Assembly (NCBI RefSeq): GCF_026898155.1
Contig: NZ_CP114029.1
Coordinates: 131,501 to 195,500 of the forward strand
Direction: 5' to 3'
DNA from: Jiella pelagia
GTDB lineage: Bacteria > Pseudomonadota > Alphaproteobacteria > Rhizobiales > Rhizobiaceae
Length of the DNA stretch: 64,000 nt
Below, one piece after another: positions 18,352 to 26,069 of this stretch. Positions within the stretch are counted from its first letter, which is position 1. The number at the start of each line of letters is the position of its first letter. The notes beneath the pieces are model-generated. The model was not told the origin of the DNA. It saw only the letters and a program-made list of their open reading frames with translations, and searched no databases. A program made the translations under genes and the position numbers.

Positions 18352-18390
18352 TGGTCGGAGCGAGAGGATTCGAACCTCCGACCCCCTGGA
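18352..18390 (-). other. tRNA-Pro 3' end remnant (integration site)
   Basis: On the minus strand this reads as the T-arm and acceptor 3' strand of a proline tRNA, GGTTCGAATCCTCTCGCTCC followed by GACCA, preceded by the variable region. The 5' half is absent; DNA upstream in tRNA sense is unrelated. It therefore marks an attachment site left by integration into a tRNA gene. The integrase gene begins about 160 bp away on the side where the tRNA body should be. The rest of the 384-bp gap 18166-18549 shows nothing else. Confidence 0.7.
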
Positions 18391-18549
18391 CCGCATTCAG
18401 GGGAATGAACTCAAAGCGAACTCACTTCAAACTCATTCGTTAACCTCAAGTCCTTGTCTAGCTTGCGTTATCCGCAATACGCGCGTCTACCCTGTCACAG
18501 AAATTACTTTCGCCACTCGCCGCGATCAGGGACAAATCAGGGACACGGG

Positions 18550-19779
18550 ATGCCGACAAGGATTACGCAGCGCGTCATCGACCAGGTCGCCCGGTCGCCT
18601 AAGCGCCTGAAGATTTACGACACTCAGAAGGGCCTCGCGATCAGGACCCGTGCCGGGGCCGCGGTCTGGTATCTCCGTTTCCAGCGCGACGGAAAGGAAG
18701 TGACCCACGACCTGGGAACGCATCGCGACCTTTCGGCGGACCAAGCCCGGATGCTTGCCGCCGAAGCCCAAGATTTCGTCCGCCGCGGCGGAGCCGTAGA
18801 TGGAGGCTGGATCAGCCGGCGCCGGATCGAACTCGGCATCGATGAGGCGCCGGTCGTCGCTGACGAACCTTCAGGCCCTGTGCTGCAAAGAATTCGCGAG
18901 GACTTTCTCGCCTGGATCGCCGTCCACCGCCGGCCGAAGACGTACGCCGACTACCGCTTGACGCTGCGCCAGACAGTTCTCGACGAAATTATGTCGACGC
19001 CGATAGAGCGCCTCGTCCGCGAGGATTTTGCGGAGACGATCGCCAAGATCGCTGAGGGCGGACATTTCCGGCAGGCCGAAAAGACGGGCGAAACCCTCTC
19101 GGCGATGTGGAGCTGGTCGACGGACGATTCCCGTATCCGCCGCTATGGAACGACACGGGGTATGCTTATCGGACTGAAGCCGCCGGAGGTTCTCGTCACG
19201 CACAAACCGAAGCGGAGGCCGACACCCGACCAGGTCCGCGCCCTTCTGGCCATGCGCTGCGACATGTCACCGACGATCGCCGCGGCCATAACGCTCCTCG
19301 TCTACACCGCCCAGCGCCGATACACGATCGTCCAAGCGCGGCGGAAGGATTTCGAGAAGGTCGGCGACCAGATGATCTGGACCGTGCCGGCGAGCCACCT
19401 CAAATCCAAGCGCGACCATGCCTTGCCGATCCCTCGGGAAGCATGGCACCTCGTCGAGGCGATCGACGAGGGATGGCTGTTCCCGTCCCCGAACAGTCGC
19501 ACCGGGCATCTGTCGGAATACACTGTGACCCACGAACTTGGAGATCGGAAGGTCGGCTTTTCGCCGCACGACGTGCGACGAGCGTTCACCGATGTCGCAC
19601 GAGAGAGGGGATTCAGTCGCGCAGAAGTCAAAGTCATTCTCGACCACACCGAAGGCGCGACGGGCGACGTCACCGGCGATCATTACGACCTCTACGAAGA
19701 CCTACCGCTGAAGGAGCGCATGCTGAGGATCTGGGCGGATGTGATCGCGCAGGAGGTAAAGGTGGCAGAGGCGGCTTGA
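18550..19779 (+). CDS. Tyrosine recombinase (island integrase)
   Basis: A 409-residue phage-type integrase. The N-terminal part (MPTRITQRVIDQVARSPKRLKIYDT) resembles the arm-binding domain of the P4-like group. The catalytic residues are placed as expected: Arg in YTAQRRYTIVQARR, HDVRRAFTDVARERG for the His-x-x-Arg box, ILDHTEG for the second histidine, and Tyr in GDHYDLYEDLPLKERM. It starts beside the tRNA-Pro remnant, the usual position for an integrase targeting a tRNA 3' end. The frame is intact although much of the island is decayed. Confidence 0.9.
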   Translation: MPTRITQRVIDQVARSPKRLKIYDTQKGLAIRTRAGAAVWYLRFQRDGKEVTHDLGTHRDLSADQARMLAAEAQDFVRRGGAVDGGWISRRRIELGIDEAPVVADEPSGPVLQRIREDFLAWIAVHRRPKTYADYRLTLRQTVLDEIMSTPIERLVREDFAETIAKIAEGGHFRQAEKTGETLSAMWSWSTDDSRIRRYGTTRGMLIGLKPPEVLVTHKPKRRPTPDQVRALLAMRCDMSPTIAAAITLLVYTAQRRYTIVQARRKDFEKVGDQMIWTVPASHLKSKRDHALPIPREAWHLVEAIDEGWLFPSPNSRTGHLSEYTVTHELGDRKVGFSPHDVRRAFTDVARERGFSRAEVKVILDHTEGATGDVTGDHYDLYEDLPLKERMLRIWADVIAQEVKVAEAA

Positions 19780-19879
19780 AGTTTAAACCCAGAGAGTGGC
19801 GGTTTCGGACAAGGTTTCGACCCACGTGCCGGGAAAGGGTGGGTCGAAACAGACGATTTGTGGGTCGAAACGCGCCGGA

Positions 19880-20484
19880 CTATGCCGTGGCCTTCTCCGT
19901 AAGCTCTGCATCGACGGACGGAAGTTCCGGGATCGCTTCTTCGGCCCACTTGCCGATCGTCAGTGTCCGCCGCATCCCCGCCCGACCCGGTCGGTCAGGA
20001 ACCGACAGGTGCAGCCACCGCCGCTCTCGGGAGATCGAGAACGCAAGGGGAGCGCCGGGGTGCTTCGACCATTCCGTCAGTCGATCCACCGTGCCTTGGG
20101 TTAAGAATGCCTGCCGTCGCCGAAACCCCGCGAAGATGTCGTCCGCCTGCCGGCGCGCCTCGGGCATCCGATTGGCAAAATCCCGGCATATCGCGGGATC
20201 GAGACGTCGGAGATCCATTCCGTCCAGGCGGTCGAGGATTTCGCGGATGGAGGACGCAACTTTCATGAGATACCCGACTTTGGTGTACGGGCCCCATAGA
20301 AGCTCCTCCCCTCGGATCGTCCCGAACCGCTGCATCGAAACCCGTCCGTCGGTGCCATTTGGAAGGTCCGGGTCGCCGACCCAAAGTTCTCCGTTGCGGA
20401 TATGGGAGGACAGCGGCAGCCCAATATCCGCAATCGCGTCTCGCACTTCCATAGTGATCTGGTCGATATCCCGGAAGATCGGAA
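19880..20484 (-). pseudogene. C-terminal part of an IS-split island gene
   Basis: The larger part of a hypothetical protein interrupted by the IS3 element. It reads PIFRDIDQITMEVRDAIADIG ... RRQADDIFAGFRRRQAFLTQG ... PSVDAELTEKATA and stops at 19880. Removing the element with one GAA target copy joins it in frame to 23496-23656, restoring MIRFYANGFDALLATVDACVPIFRDIDQ. The family is not recognised. The protein looks soluble, rich in charged helices, and has no signal peptide. Confidence 0.7.
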
Positions 20485-20546
20485 TGAGGTGGTCCCCTTT
20501 CCCCGCACAGCCTGGCAGCTGCTTTAAGCTTGGTCTTGGTGGTTGA

Positions 20547-21401
20547 TCATGCCGCCATTTTGATTGTGCTAACGCCTTCGTAGACCTCGGCGGGCGTCTC
20601 GCCGCCATGGGTCGAATGAGGACGTTCAGTGTTGTAATAGGCCATCCATTTCGAGATCCCGGCCCGCGTCTCGGAGCCGGTTTCGAAGGCATGGAGATAG
20701 ATGCACTCGTATTTGAGCGAGCGCCACAGCCGCTCGATGAAGACATTGTCCATCCAGCGGCCGCGCCCGTCCATGGAGACCTTCACGCCCGCGCCGGTCA
20801 AGACCGTGGTGAAGCGCGGGCTGGTGAATTGGCTGCCCTGGTCGGTGTTGAAGATGATCGGCTTGCCGAACCGCGTCATCGCCTCCTCGAGCGCCTCGAT
20901 GCAGAAGTCGGCGTCCATGGTGTTCGACAGGCGCCAGGCCAGGACGCGACGGCTGTACCAATCCATGATGGCGACAAGGTAGAGAAAGCCGCGCCGCATC
21001 GGAACGTAGGTGATATCGGCACACCAGACCTGGTCGGGCTGGTCGATCGTCATGTCGCGCAGAAGATAGGGCCAGATCCTGTGCTCCGGGTGCGGGATCG
21101 TCGTCCTCGGGCGCTGGTAGATCGCCGCCAGACCCATCCTGGCCATCAGCCGACGCACCCGCTTGCGGCCGACCGTGTATCCTAGACGGCGAAGGTGACG
21201 GACCATCTGCCGGGAGCCGTACCACGGCGTTTCCAGGAACTGCTCGTCGATCAGCCGCATCAGGCCGATATTCAGGGCATTCTCGCCGTTGATCGGGCCG
21301 TAATAGGCCGACCGGCTGATCCCGACGAGCTGGCACTGGCGCAGGATCGTCAGTCCCGCATGCTCCGGCTCGATCATCTCTCGCCTCCGTGCCACACTCA
21401 T
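20547..21401 (-). CDS. IS3-family transposase OrfB
   Basis: The DDE integrase part of the IS3 transposase, 284 residues. Catalytic residues are Asp in VWCADITYVPM, Asp in IIFNTDQGSQFTS and Glu in NVFIERLWRSLKYE. The N-terminal HTH_21-like segment is YGSRQMVRHLRRLGYTVGRKRVRRLM. It is normally made as a fusion with OrfA by -1 frameshifting; a T6A run (sense strand) at about 21420 within OrfA's last codons is the likely slip site. Both frames are intact. Confidence 0.9.
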   Translation of the reverse strand: MSVARRREMIEPEHAGLTILRQCQLVGISRSAYYGPINGENALNIGLMRLIDEQFLETPWYGSRQMVRHLRRLGYTVGRKRVRRLMARMGLAAIYQRPRTTIPHPEHRIWPYLLRDMTIDQPDQVWCADITYVPMRRGFLYLVAIMDWYSRRVLAWRLSNTMDADFCIEALEEAMTRFGKPIIFNTDQGSQFTSPRFTTVLTGAGVKVSMDGRGRWMDNVFIERLWRSLKYECIYLHAFETGSETRAGISKWMAYYNTERPHSTHGGETPAEVYEGVSTIKMAA

Positions 21402-21682
21402 CGACCGGAGGCTTTCGCTAAAAAATCGCGTTCCACCACCAGCTGGCCGATCTTCGAATGAAGCCGGTCGATCTCCGCCTCCCGGCTCGCTTCGACAGCT
21501 TCGGCCTTGCCCGAGAAAACCCCGGACATGCCTTCCATAGCCTGCTTCTTCCAAGCGTTGATCATCGTCTGGTGGATGCCGTGCTTGGCGGCGAGTTGCG
21601 CCAACGTCATCTCGCCCCGGATCGCTTCCAGTGCCACCCTGGCCTTGAAGTCTGCCGAATATCGCTTCCGTTTTCCCGTCAT
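21398..21682 (-). CDS. IS3-family transposase OrfA
   Basis: A 94-residue DNA-binding subunit. The helix-turn-helix is FKARVALEAIRGEMTLAQLAAKHGIHQTMINAWKKQ, followed by a leucine-zipper-like coiled coil AEIDRLHSKIGQLVVERDFLAKA. It overlaps OrfB by 4 bp, and the run of T residues before its end allows ribosomal slippage into the OrfB frame. Confidence 0.88.
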   Translation of the reverse strand: MTGKRKRYSADFKARVALEAIRGEMTLAQLAAKHGIHQTMINAWKKQAMEGMSGVFSGKAEAVEASREAEIDRLHSKIGQLVVERDFLAKASGR

Positions 21683-21736
21683 CGGGGCCGTCCTCTCTCT
21701 CGGGAGAACCAAGCTTATCCAAATGTCCGGGAAACC

Positions 21737-23475
21737 GGCTCTTCCGCAGATTGTGTGGTTCATGATGCCATGAGGAACCGTCGGCGAAGGAGATCGAGGT
21801 TTCCGCGTCCGTACATTGAACGCTTGAACAGTTTGAGCTTGGTGACCTGCCCTTCCGTTTGCGCGTTGCTCCAGCCGGTTTGCAAAGCGGCGTTGACTGC
21901 GCTGCGGTCCTGTTCGAGCCCTGCGGCGAAGGTTTCCATCGCACGCACGCCGCACGTTTTTGCTTCAAGAAGCCATGTGTCGAAGACCGGGCCGGCATCG
22001 CGAGCTTTCGTGCCGACACGGCGGACGAGGTCAACAAATCGACGGACGAGATGGATCAGGACGATGGCGTCACGGTCCTGGCCGATCCGCCGGATCACGT
22101 CGACTTCATCGACCGATCTCGTCTCGGGCGCCTTGACGATCATCCACGCGAGTTGCTGAGGCGAACGCAGGGACGGTGGTTGCGGGGCTTGCTGCGGTCG
22201 AGCATGATCGCCGTTACGATGCGTGGTGAACTTCGAGAGGCCGGTCCGTCGATCCTGAAGCCACCGCCGAATTTGCTTGGGCGTTCCAGGAAAGCCCTGA
22301 TCCCGGGCTTCACGCCAAAGCCGAAGACCGTTCTCGCAGCCCTCTGCCAATCGCGCTTCGAGCATCGGCAGATAAGGGTCGATGATGCTCCTCCGCGGCG
22401 CTCGAGCCGAGCGTTCGGGAAAGCTTTCGGCATGAGCAAACTTGCGCACGGTTGCTCGAGCCAGGCCGGTCGAACGGGTCATCGCCATCAGCGTCTCGCC
22501 CGCGAGATAGCGGCGGCGGATGTCTTCATACTGGGCCATGCGCCGTCCTCGGCTATCGGCGGCACTCGTGGCGTCCGACCGCGTGCGGGGAAACGCCTTG
22601 GTGCGGCCCTTTCCTGACGTCTCTACGCTCTGGAGCGGCGGCAAACTCCGAAGCCGCGCATGAGCGCCTGCAGTCCATCGCTCGACCATTTGCCGCATGT
22701 TGGAGAGAAGATGCCAACGATCGGCGACCTGGACGGCGTTCGCAGCGCCCGTCGTGATCCCACGACGGTATTCGGTCGAGCGATCCCGTGCGACGATTTC
22801 GATCTCAGGCCTTTGGCGAAGCCAATCGGTCACCGTTCCCGCCGTACGATCTGGTAGGAGGTCGATCGGGCAATGTCGCTCGAGATCGACGATGATCGTG
22901 CCGTAACGCAAACGCTTCTTCATGGCCCAGTCGTCAATACCGATGACCGTGGCCGGCGGCAGGACTGGCTGCGGCATCTGGCGGATCAGGCGCAGAACCG
23001 TGTCGCCGCTCACGGGCATGGCGATCTTCGCTGCAAGGCGGCTGCCTGCCGCGCCACCGAGAGCCACTCCGATCCTCGCCTGCGCCTTCGCCAGACGTTT
23101 GGTCCGTTGCGCCGAGGGCGCGATCAGCATCGGGAGTCGTTCTCCGAAAGTTTGGCGTCGGCAATTTGCGTTCTGGCAGGCATACCGCCGAACCCGCAGA
23201 TCGAGCCGGACATGGCGACCAATCAGGGGCAGATCCAACGGACGCCGGTGATAGTACCCGTGAATGATTGTCGATCGCTGCTGACATTCCGGGCATGTTG
23301 CCCCGCTACGCCGGCTCTGCGCAGAAACGGATAATCCCGACGGCCCTTCGCGCCGGATTCGACCGCAGAGGCAGCCGGGAACCATGGATATCTGAAGCAT
23401 GCCTTCTCCACCGCATCATCTGCGGTGTCAGAAAGAGTCGCAAAGCCTCATGACCACACAATCTGCGGAAGAGCC
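21737..23475. mobile_element. ISL3-family element inserted in the IS3 end
   Basis: The element is 1739 bp. The inverted repeats begin GGCTCTTCCGCAGATTGTGT on the left (21737) and read as their complement at the right (ending 23475), 22 bp without mismatch and extended imperfectly. An 8-bp duplication GGGAAACC flanks it exactly (21729-21736 and 23476-23483), the size expected for ISL3. It landed 12 bp inside the right end of the IS3 element, so it is the younger of the two. Confidence 0.92.
21760..23400 (-). CDS. ISL3-family transposase
   Basis: A 546-residue intact transposase. The zinc-ribbon N-terminus has CPECQQRSTIIHGYY and CQNANCRRQTF, the DDE domain has VIGIDDWAMKKRLRYGTIIVDLERH and VQVADRWHLLSNMRQ, and the C-terminal family signature is WSNAQTEGQVTKLKLFKRSMYGR. 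A helix-turn-helix insertion (RRRYLAGETLMAMTRSTGLARATVRKF) is present, as in the long ISL3 group. The frame and both ends are complete, so the element may be active. Confidence 0.92.
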   Translation of the reverse strand: MLQISMVPGCLCGRIRREGPSGLSVSAQSRRSGATCPECQQRSTIIHGYYHRRPLDLPLIGRHVRLDLRVRRYACQNANCRRQTFGERLPMLIAPSAQRTKRLAKAQARIGVALGGAAGSRLAAKIAMPVSGDTVLRLIRQMPQPVLPPATVIGIDDWAMKKRLRYGTIIVDLERHCPIDLLPDRTAGTVTDWLRQRPEIEIVARDRSTEYRRGITTGAANAVQVADRWHLLSNMRQMVERWTAGAHARLRSLPPLQSVETSGKGRTKAFPRTRSDATSAADSRGRRMAQYEDIRRRYLAGETLMAMTRSTGLARATVRKFAHAESFPERSARAPRRSIIDPYLPMLEARLAEGCENGLRLWREARDQGFPGTPKQIRRWLQDRRTGLSKFTTHRNGDHARPQQAPQPPSLRSPQQLAWMIVKAPETRSVDEVDVIRRIGQDRDAIVLIHLVRRFVDLVRRVGTKARDAGPVFDTWLLEAKTCGVRAMETFAAGLEQDRSAVNAALQTGWSNAQTEGQVTKLKLFKRSMYGRGNLDLLRRRFLMAS

Positions 23476-23495
23476 GGGAAACCGGGACCACCTCA

Positions 23496-23656
23496 GAACG
23501 CATGCGTCGACTGTCGCTAGGAGAGCGTCGAACCCGTTCGCGTAGAAGCGAATCATCTGGCGATCGGACCGCTCGACCCGACGCCGACGCAAGTCGATGC
23601 GAGCCTGTTTCTCAACTGTCTCGTCGAGGTTCTTGAAGCACGTCTCACCGATGATC
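23496..23656 (-). pseudogene. Second part of the IS-split island gene
   Basis: An open stretch on the minus strand reads RIIGETCFKNLDETVEKQARI then RSDRQMIRFYANGFDALLATVD. It joins in frame to 19880-20484 once the IS3 element is removed. It has no start: the frame runs into the end of the IS256 remnant near 23657, so the gene was hit a second time and its N-terminus is lost. Confidence 0.6.
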
Positions 23657-24365
23657 CGGGGTCGTGTCCGTCAACGTGGTGGAAATTGCGGTGTAACTGA
23701 AGCGGCTCCATTTCAGGCGGCTGCGGTGGAAATGCGGACGGTTTCTGGCTTTGTGGCGGTGGCCATGAGTTCGGCCATCGGTTCGGTCTGCATGTATCGA
23801 TTCTGCGTCTGCCATTCGTCGTTGGCCTCGAGGAGGACGGCGCCGATGAGGCGGATGATGGAGCCTCTCGTTCGGGAAGATGCCGACGACATCGGCGCGC
23901 CGCTTCACCTCCTTGTTCAGGCGCTCCAGGGAATTGGTCGAATGGATCCGGGTCCGGTGCTGGCTGGGGAAGTCCAGATGCGCCAGCACGTCGGTCTCGC
24001 TGTCGTCGATGAAGCCGCCGAGCTTGGGGCATTTTCCCCGGAGTTGGTCGGCGACTTGGCGCAGCGCTTGGGCGGCGCCGGCGCGATCGGGCTGGATGAA
24101 AGCCTGGCGTAGCGCCGCCGCCGCCATGCTCTGCTGCGCCTTCGGGACATAGGACAGGGCGTTGCGCATCCAGTGGACGCGGCAGCGCTGCCAGGAGGCG
24201 CTGAACACCCGGCGGATGGCCGCCTTCAGCCCTTCATGAGCATCCGAGATCACCAGCTTCACGCCGGCGAGGCCGCGTCGCACGAGGCTCTTGAGGAAGG
24301 TCGACCAGAAGGTCTCCGCTTCCGACGGGCCGATGTGGAGGCCGACGATGTGGTTCAGCGCGACG
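23657..24365 (-). mobile_element. IS256-family element remnant
   Basis: The 3' half of an IS256 element. The probable end, GGGGTCGTGTCCGTCAACGT at 23658, is 54 bp beyond the transposase stop at 23714. The transposase (minus) begins abruptly near 24350 at VGLHIGPSEAETFWSTFLKSL, continues VKLVISDAHEGLKAA and NSLERLNKEVKRR, and ends TKPETVRISTAAA. The N-terminal half with the first catalytic Asp is missing. The remaining frame is also broken by an extra base at 23864 in GAGCCTC (plus strand); removing it restores FPNESSIIRLIGAVLLEANDEW. Confidence 0.8.
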
Positions 24366-24507
24366 GTGTGACCCCGATTCATAATCCGCTTCGCTGCTAT
24401 CTCAGGCACTTGTCAGCGTGACCCCACGCCGATCGGCGTCGGACCCCGACGCCGATTCACAATCGTTCGCGAACGCAACGCCACCAACGCAATCTGAGGA
24501 GAAATCG
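24366..24507. other. Junction DNA with strong hairpin at 24432-24456
   Basis: A short gene-free stretch between the IS256 remnant and the next gene. It holds GTGACCCC-type motifs twice (about 24367 and 24418), reminiscent of IS21-family ends, and a perfect hairpin: ATCGGCGTCGG at 24432-24442 and CCGACGCCGAT at 24446-24456 with a 3-base loop. It may be a leftover IS end that served as the deletion breakpoint for the IS256 remnant; no transposase of that type is present. Confidence 0.35.
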
Positions 24508-24912
24508 ATGTTTGGAAACGCGTTGTTTCAAGTCGGCTACGACAACTATATCCGGCGCACCGGAATCGAGCCGTCGCCGGAGGCCGAGGCCCGCTATCGG
24601 GAGGAAACCGAAGCGAACATCGCCTGCTCCAGAGCCGATGAGGCCCGCAGCAATCAGGAGCAGGCGGCGCATTTCGCATCGCTGCCGATGAAGGCGATGC
24701 CGTTCATCAAGGCTGGACGGCTCAGGGAGAACACGTCGTCGGGAAGTATCGTTCACCTCGTCATGTCGAATGGCGACGACGACGGCCACGACGGCGCCTA
24801 TCCCCGCGCCGCCCTCTGCGGAGACGCCCCGGCGATCGGCTGGAGCGACGCGGACGGGCGGGAAACGACGTGTCCGAAATGCCGGCGTCGTCTTGCGTCA
24901 ACCGCGGACTGA
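24508..24912 (+). CDS. Hypothetical island protein with C-terminal CxxC
   Basis: A 134-residue protein with a good ribosome site (GAGGAGAAATCG) and ATG at 24508. The N-terminus MFGNALFQVGYDNYIRRTG is followed by an acidic helical stretch rich in Glu and Ala. The C-terminus has an isolated Cys in RAALCGDAP and ends TTCPKCRRRLASTAD, possibly a half zinc-binding site. No membrane segment or signal peptide is seen. The family is not recognised. It is the only plus-strand gene of the right half of the island and is followed by a terminator. Confidence 0.6.
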   Translation: MFGNALFQVGYDNYIRRTGIEPSPEAEARYREETEANIACSRADEARSNQEQAAHFASLPMKAMPFIKAGRLRENTSSGSIVHLVMSNGDDDGHDGAYPRAALCGDAPAIGWSDADGRETTCPKCRRRLASTAD

Positions 24913-24936
24913 CGCGCAACGAATTCCCAGAACGAG

Positions 24937-24970
24937 AAGCTCCCGGACAACAAAATCCGGGGGCTTTCCT
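24937..24970 (+). terminator. Rho-independent terminator
   Basis: An 11-bp stem AAGCTCCCGGA (24937-24947) and TCCGGGGGCTT (24956-24966) with one T-G wobble, an 8-base A-rich loop and a short pyrimidine tail (TCCT). It ends the 24508-24912 gene and lies between convergent genes, so it may serve both. Confidence 0.65.
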
Positions 24971-25027
24971 ATTCTAGGATATTTGCGGAAACCGCAAACA
25001 TCTCATAGTAGGCCCCGCCTCGCCGGG

Positions 25028-25741
25028 TCATTCGTCGTTCTCCGAATCCGGGACGCGGGCGTCGAGGATCGCCTGCATCTCGTCGTCCGTGAGGTCGGCG
25101 ACACGTCGAGCAATCCGGCCGCCCGCTTGATCGACACGCTGGCCGAGGACCTCATCGAGCGCCCGCCTCTCCGCCTCGCTCTTCGCCTGTTCGATATAGG
25201 CCAACTCCCACGCCTCGAGCTGCCGCGGCGGGATCAGGGGCGGCGTCCTCCTGACGAGGATCTCGTCGAGCGTCACCGGGCGGTAGTCCCAACAATCGAC
25301 GCCGACGTCGACGGCGCCGGCGACAGTCCGATTCCCGTGGACGTGCCCGAAAAGGTGGATCGCATCGCGGTAATACCCGGGCCATTCCGCGAGCGGATAG
25401 TGGCACATGACGACCCGGCGCCCGTCGATCGCGATCTGGTGCATGTCGTGGATCGACTGCCAGCCCCACGCCCACGACCTGATCGCCGCGCTGTCGTGAT
25501 TACCGACGATCAAATGCTTCGTGCCGTTCAGCGCGGCGAAGACCTGCTCGACGTCGTGAAGCGGCATCCGGCATGCGAAGTCGCCCAGGTGCCAGATCTC
25601 GTCCTTCGGGCCGACGACGGCGTTCCACCTGGCGATCATCTCGCGGGTCATCTCGTCGACGGTCGCAAACGGCCGGTTGGACATCCGGATGACGGATTCG
25701 TGTCCGAAATGGCTGTCGGCGGTGAAGAAAGTTCTGGTCAT
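25028..25741 (-). CDS. Calcineurin-like metallophosphoesterase
   Basis: A 237-residue soluble phosphoesterase with all metal-binding motifs: ADSHFGHES, HLGDFACR, IVGNHDS, VMCHYPLAEW and HLFGHVHGN. The C-terminal extension of about 70 residues (QLEAWELAYIEQAKSEAERRA ...) is helical and charged. It is the last gene of the minus-strand module, and its ATG overlaps the stop of the 101-residue gene (25738-25741). This small class acts on nucleotides, phosphodiesters or RNA ends; the real substrate is unknown. Confidence 0.85.
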   Translation of the reverse strand: MTRTFFTADSHFGHESVIRMSNRPFATVDEMTREMIARWNAVVGPKDEIWHLGDFACRMPLHDVEQVFAALNGTKHLIVGNHDSAAIRSWAWGWQSIHDMHQIAIDGRRVVMCHYPLAEWPGYYRDAIHLFGHVHGNRTVAGAVDVGVDCWDYRPVTLDEILVRRTPPLIPPRQLEAWELAYIEQAKSEAERRALDEVLGQRVDQAGGRIARRVADLTDDEMQAILDARVPDSENDE

Positions 25742-26043
25742 CGGCCTGCCTCCCGGTTGTCATCGCGCATCGTTTCGATGGTCTTCAGTAGAATGTGGAC
25801 GGCAAGTTCCTGCCCGGCCGAGCGACCAAGCGGCTCTCCACGCCGCGTCCAGTACTGAACCGTCGACGCCGGCAAGGTGACCTCCACGGTCCCCTGGTCG
25901 CCGCGGGGTGCCAGGGCATCGACGTAGACGCCGACGGCTTCCTCCGCGACCTCGACGGGCAGGCGGCGCTGACTAACAGCGAGCCGACAGAGCCGTCCGT
26001 AGACGTCGCCGGGGAGTTCAATAGTCAGTTCGTTCTTCTGCAT
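25738..26043 (-). CDS. 101-residue hypothetical protein of the island module
   Basis: A short protein, MQKNELTIELPGDVYGRLCR at the N-terminus, then VEVAEEAVGVYVDAL, VEVTLPASTVQYWTRRGEP and AGQELAVHILLKTIE. The first 45 residues resemble the beta-strand plus two helices of ribbon-helix-helix proteins, but this is weak. A strong ribosome site (GAAGGAGGC) precedes the ATG. It lies between the protease (26 bp upstream) and the phosphoesterase (4-bp overlap), so it is a member of the operon; a small adaptor or DNA-binding role is possible. Confidence 0.7.
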   Translation of the reverse strand: MQKNELTIELPGDVYGRLCRLAVSQRRLPVEVAEEAVGVYVDALAPRGDQGTVEVTLPASTVQYWTRRGEPLGRSAGQELAVHILLKTIETMRDDNREAGR

Positions 26044-26069
26044 GATATGGGCCTCCTTCGCCCAGGGTT

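Larger units (their letters stand above)
20485..23495. mobile_element. IS3-family element carrying a nested ISL3 element
   Basis: The ends are TGAGGTGGTCCC (20485-20496) and GGGACCACCTCA (23484-23495), a perfect 12-bp inverted repeat with the 5'-TG...CA-3' form of IS3 elements. A 3-bp duplication, GAA, flanks it at 20482-20484 and 23496-23498. Without the nested element (21737-23475 and one 8-bp duplicate) the IS3 copy would be about 1.26 kb, normal for the family. It disrupts the hypothetical gene on both sides. Confidence 0.88.
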
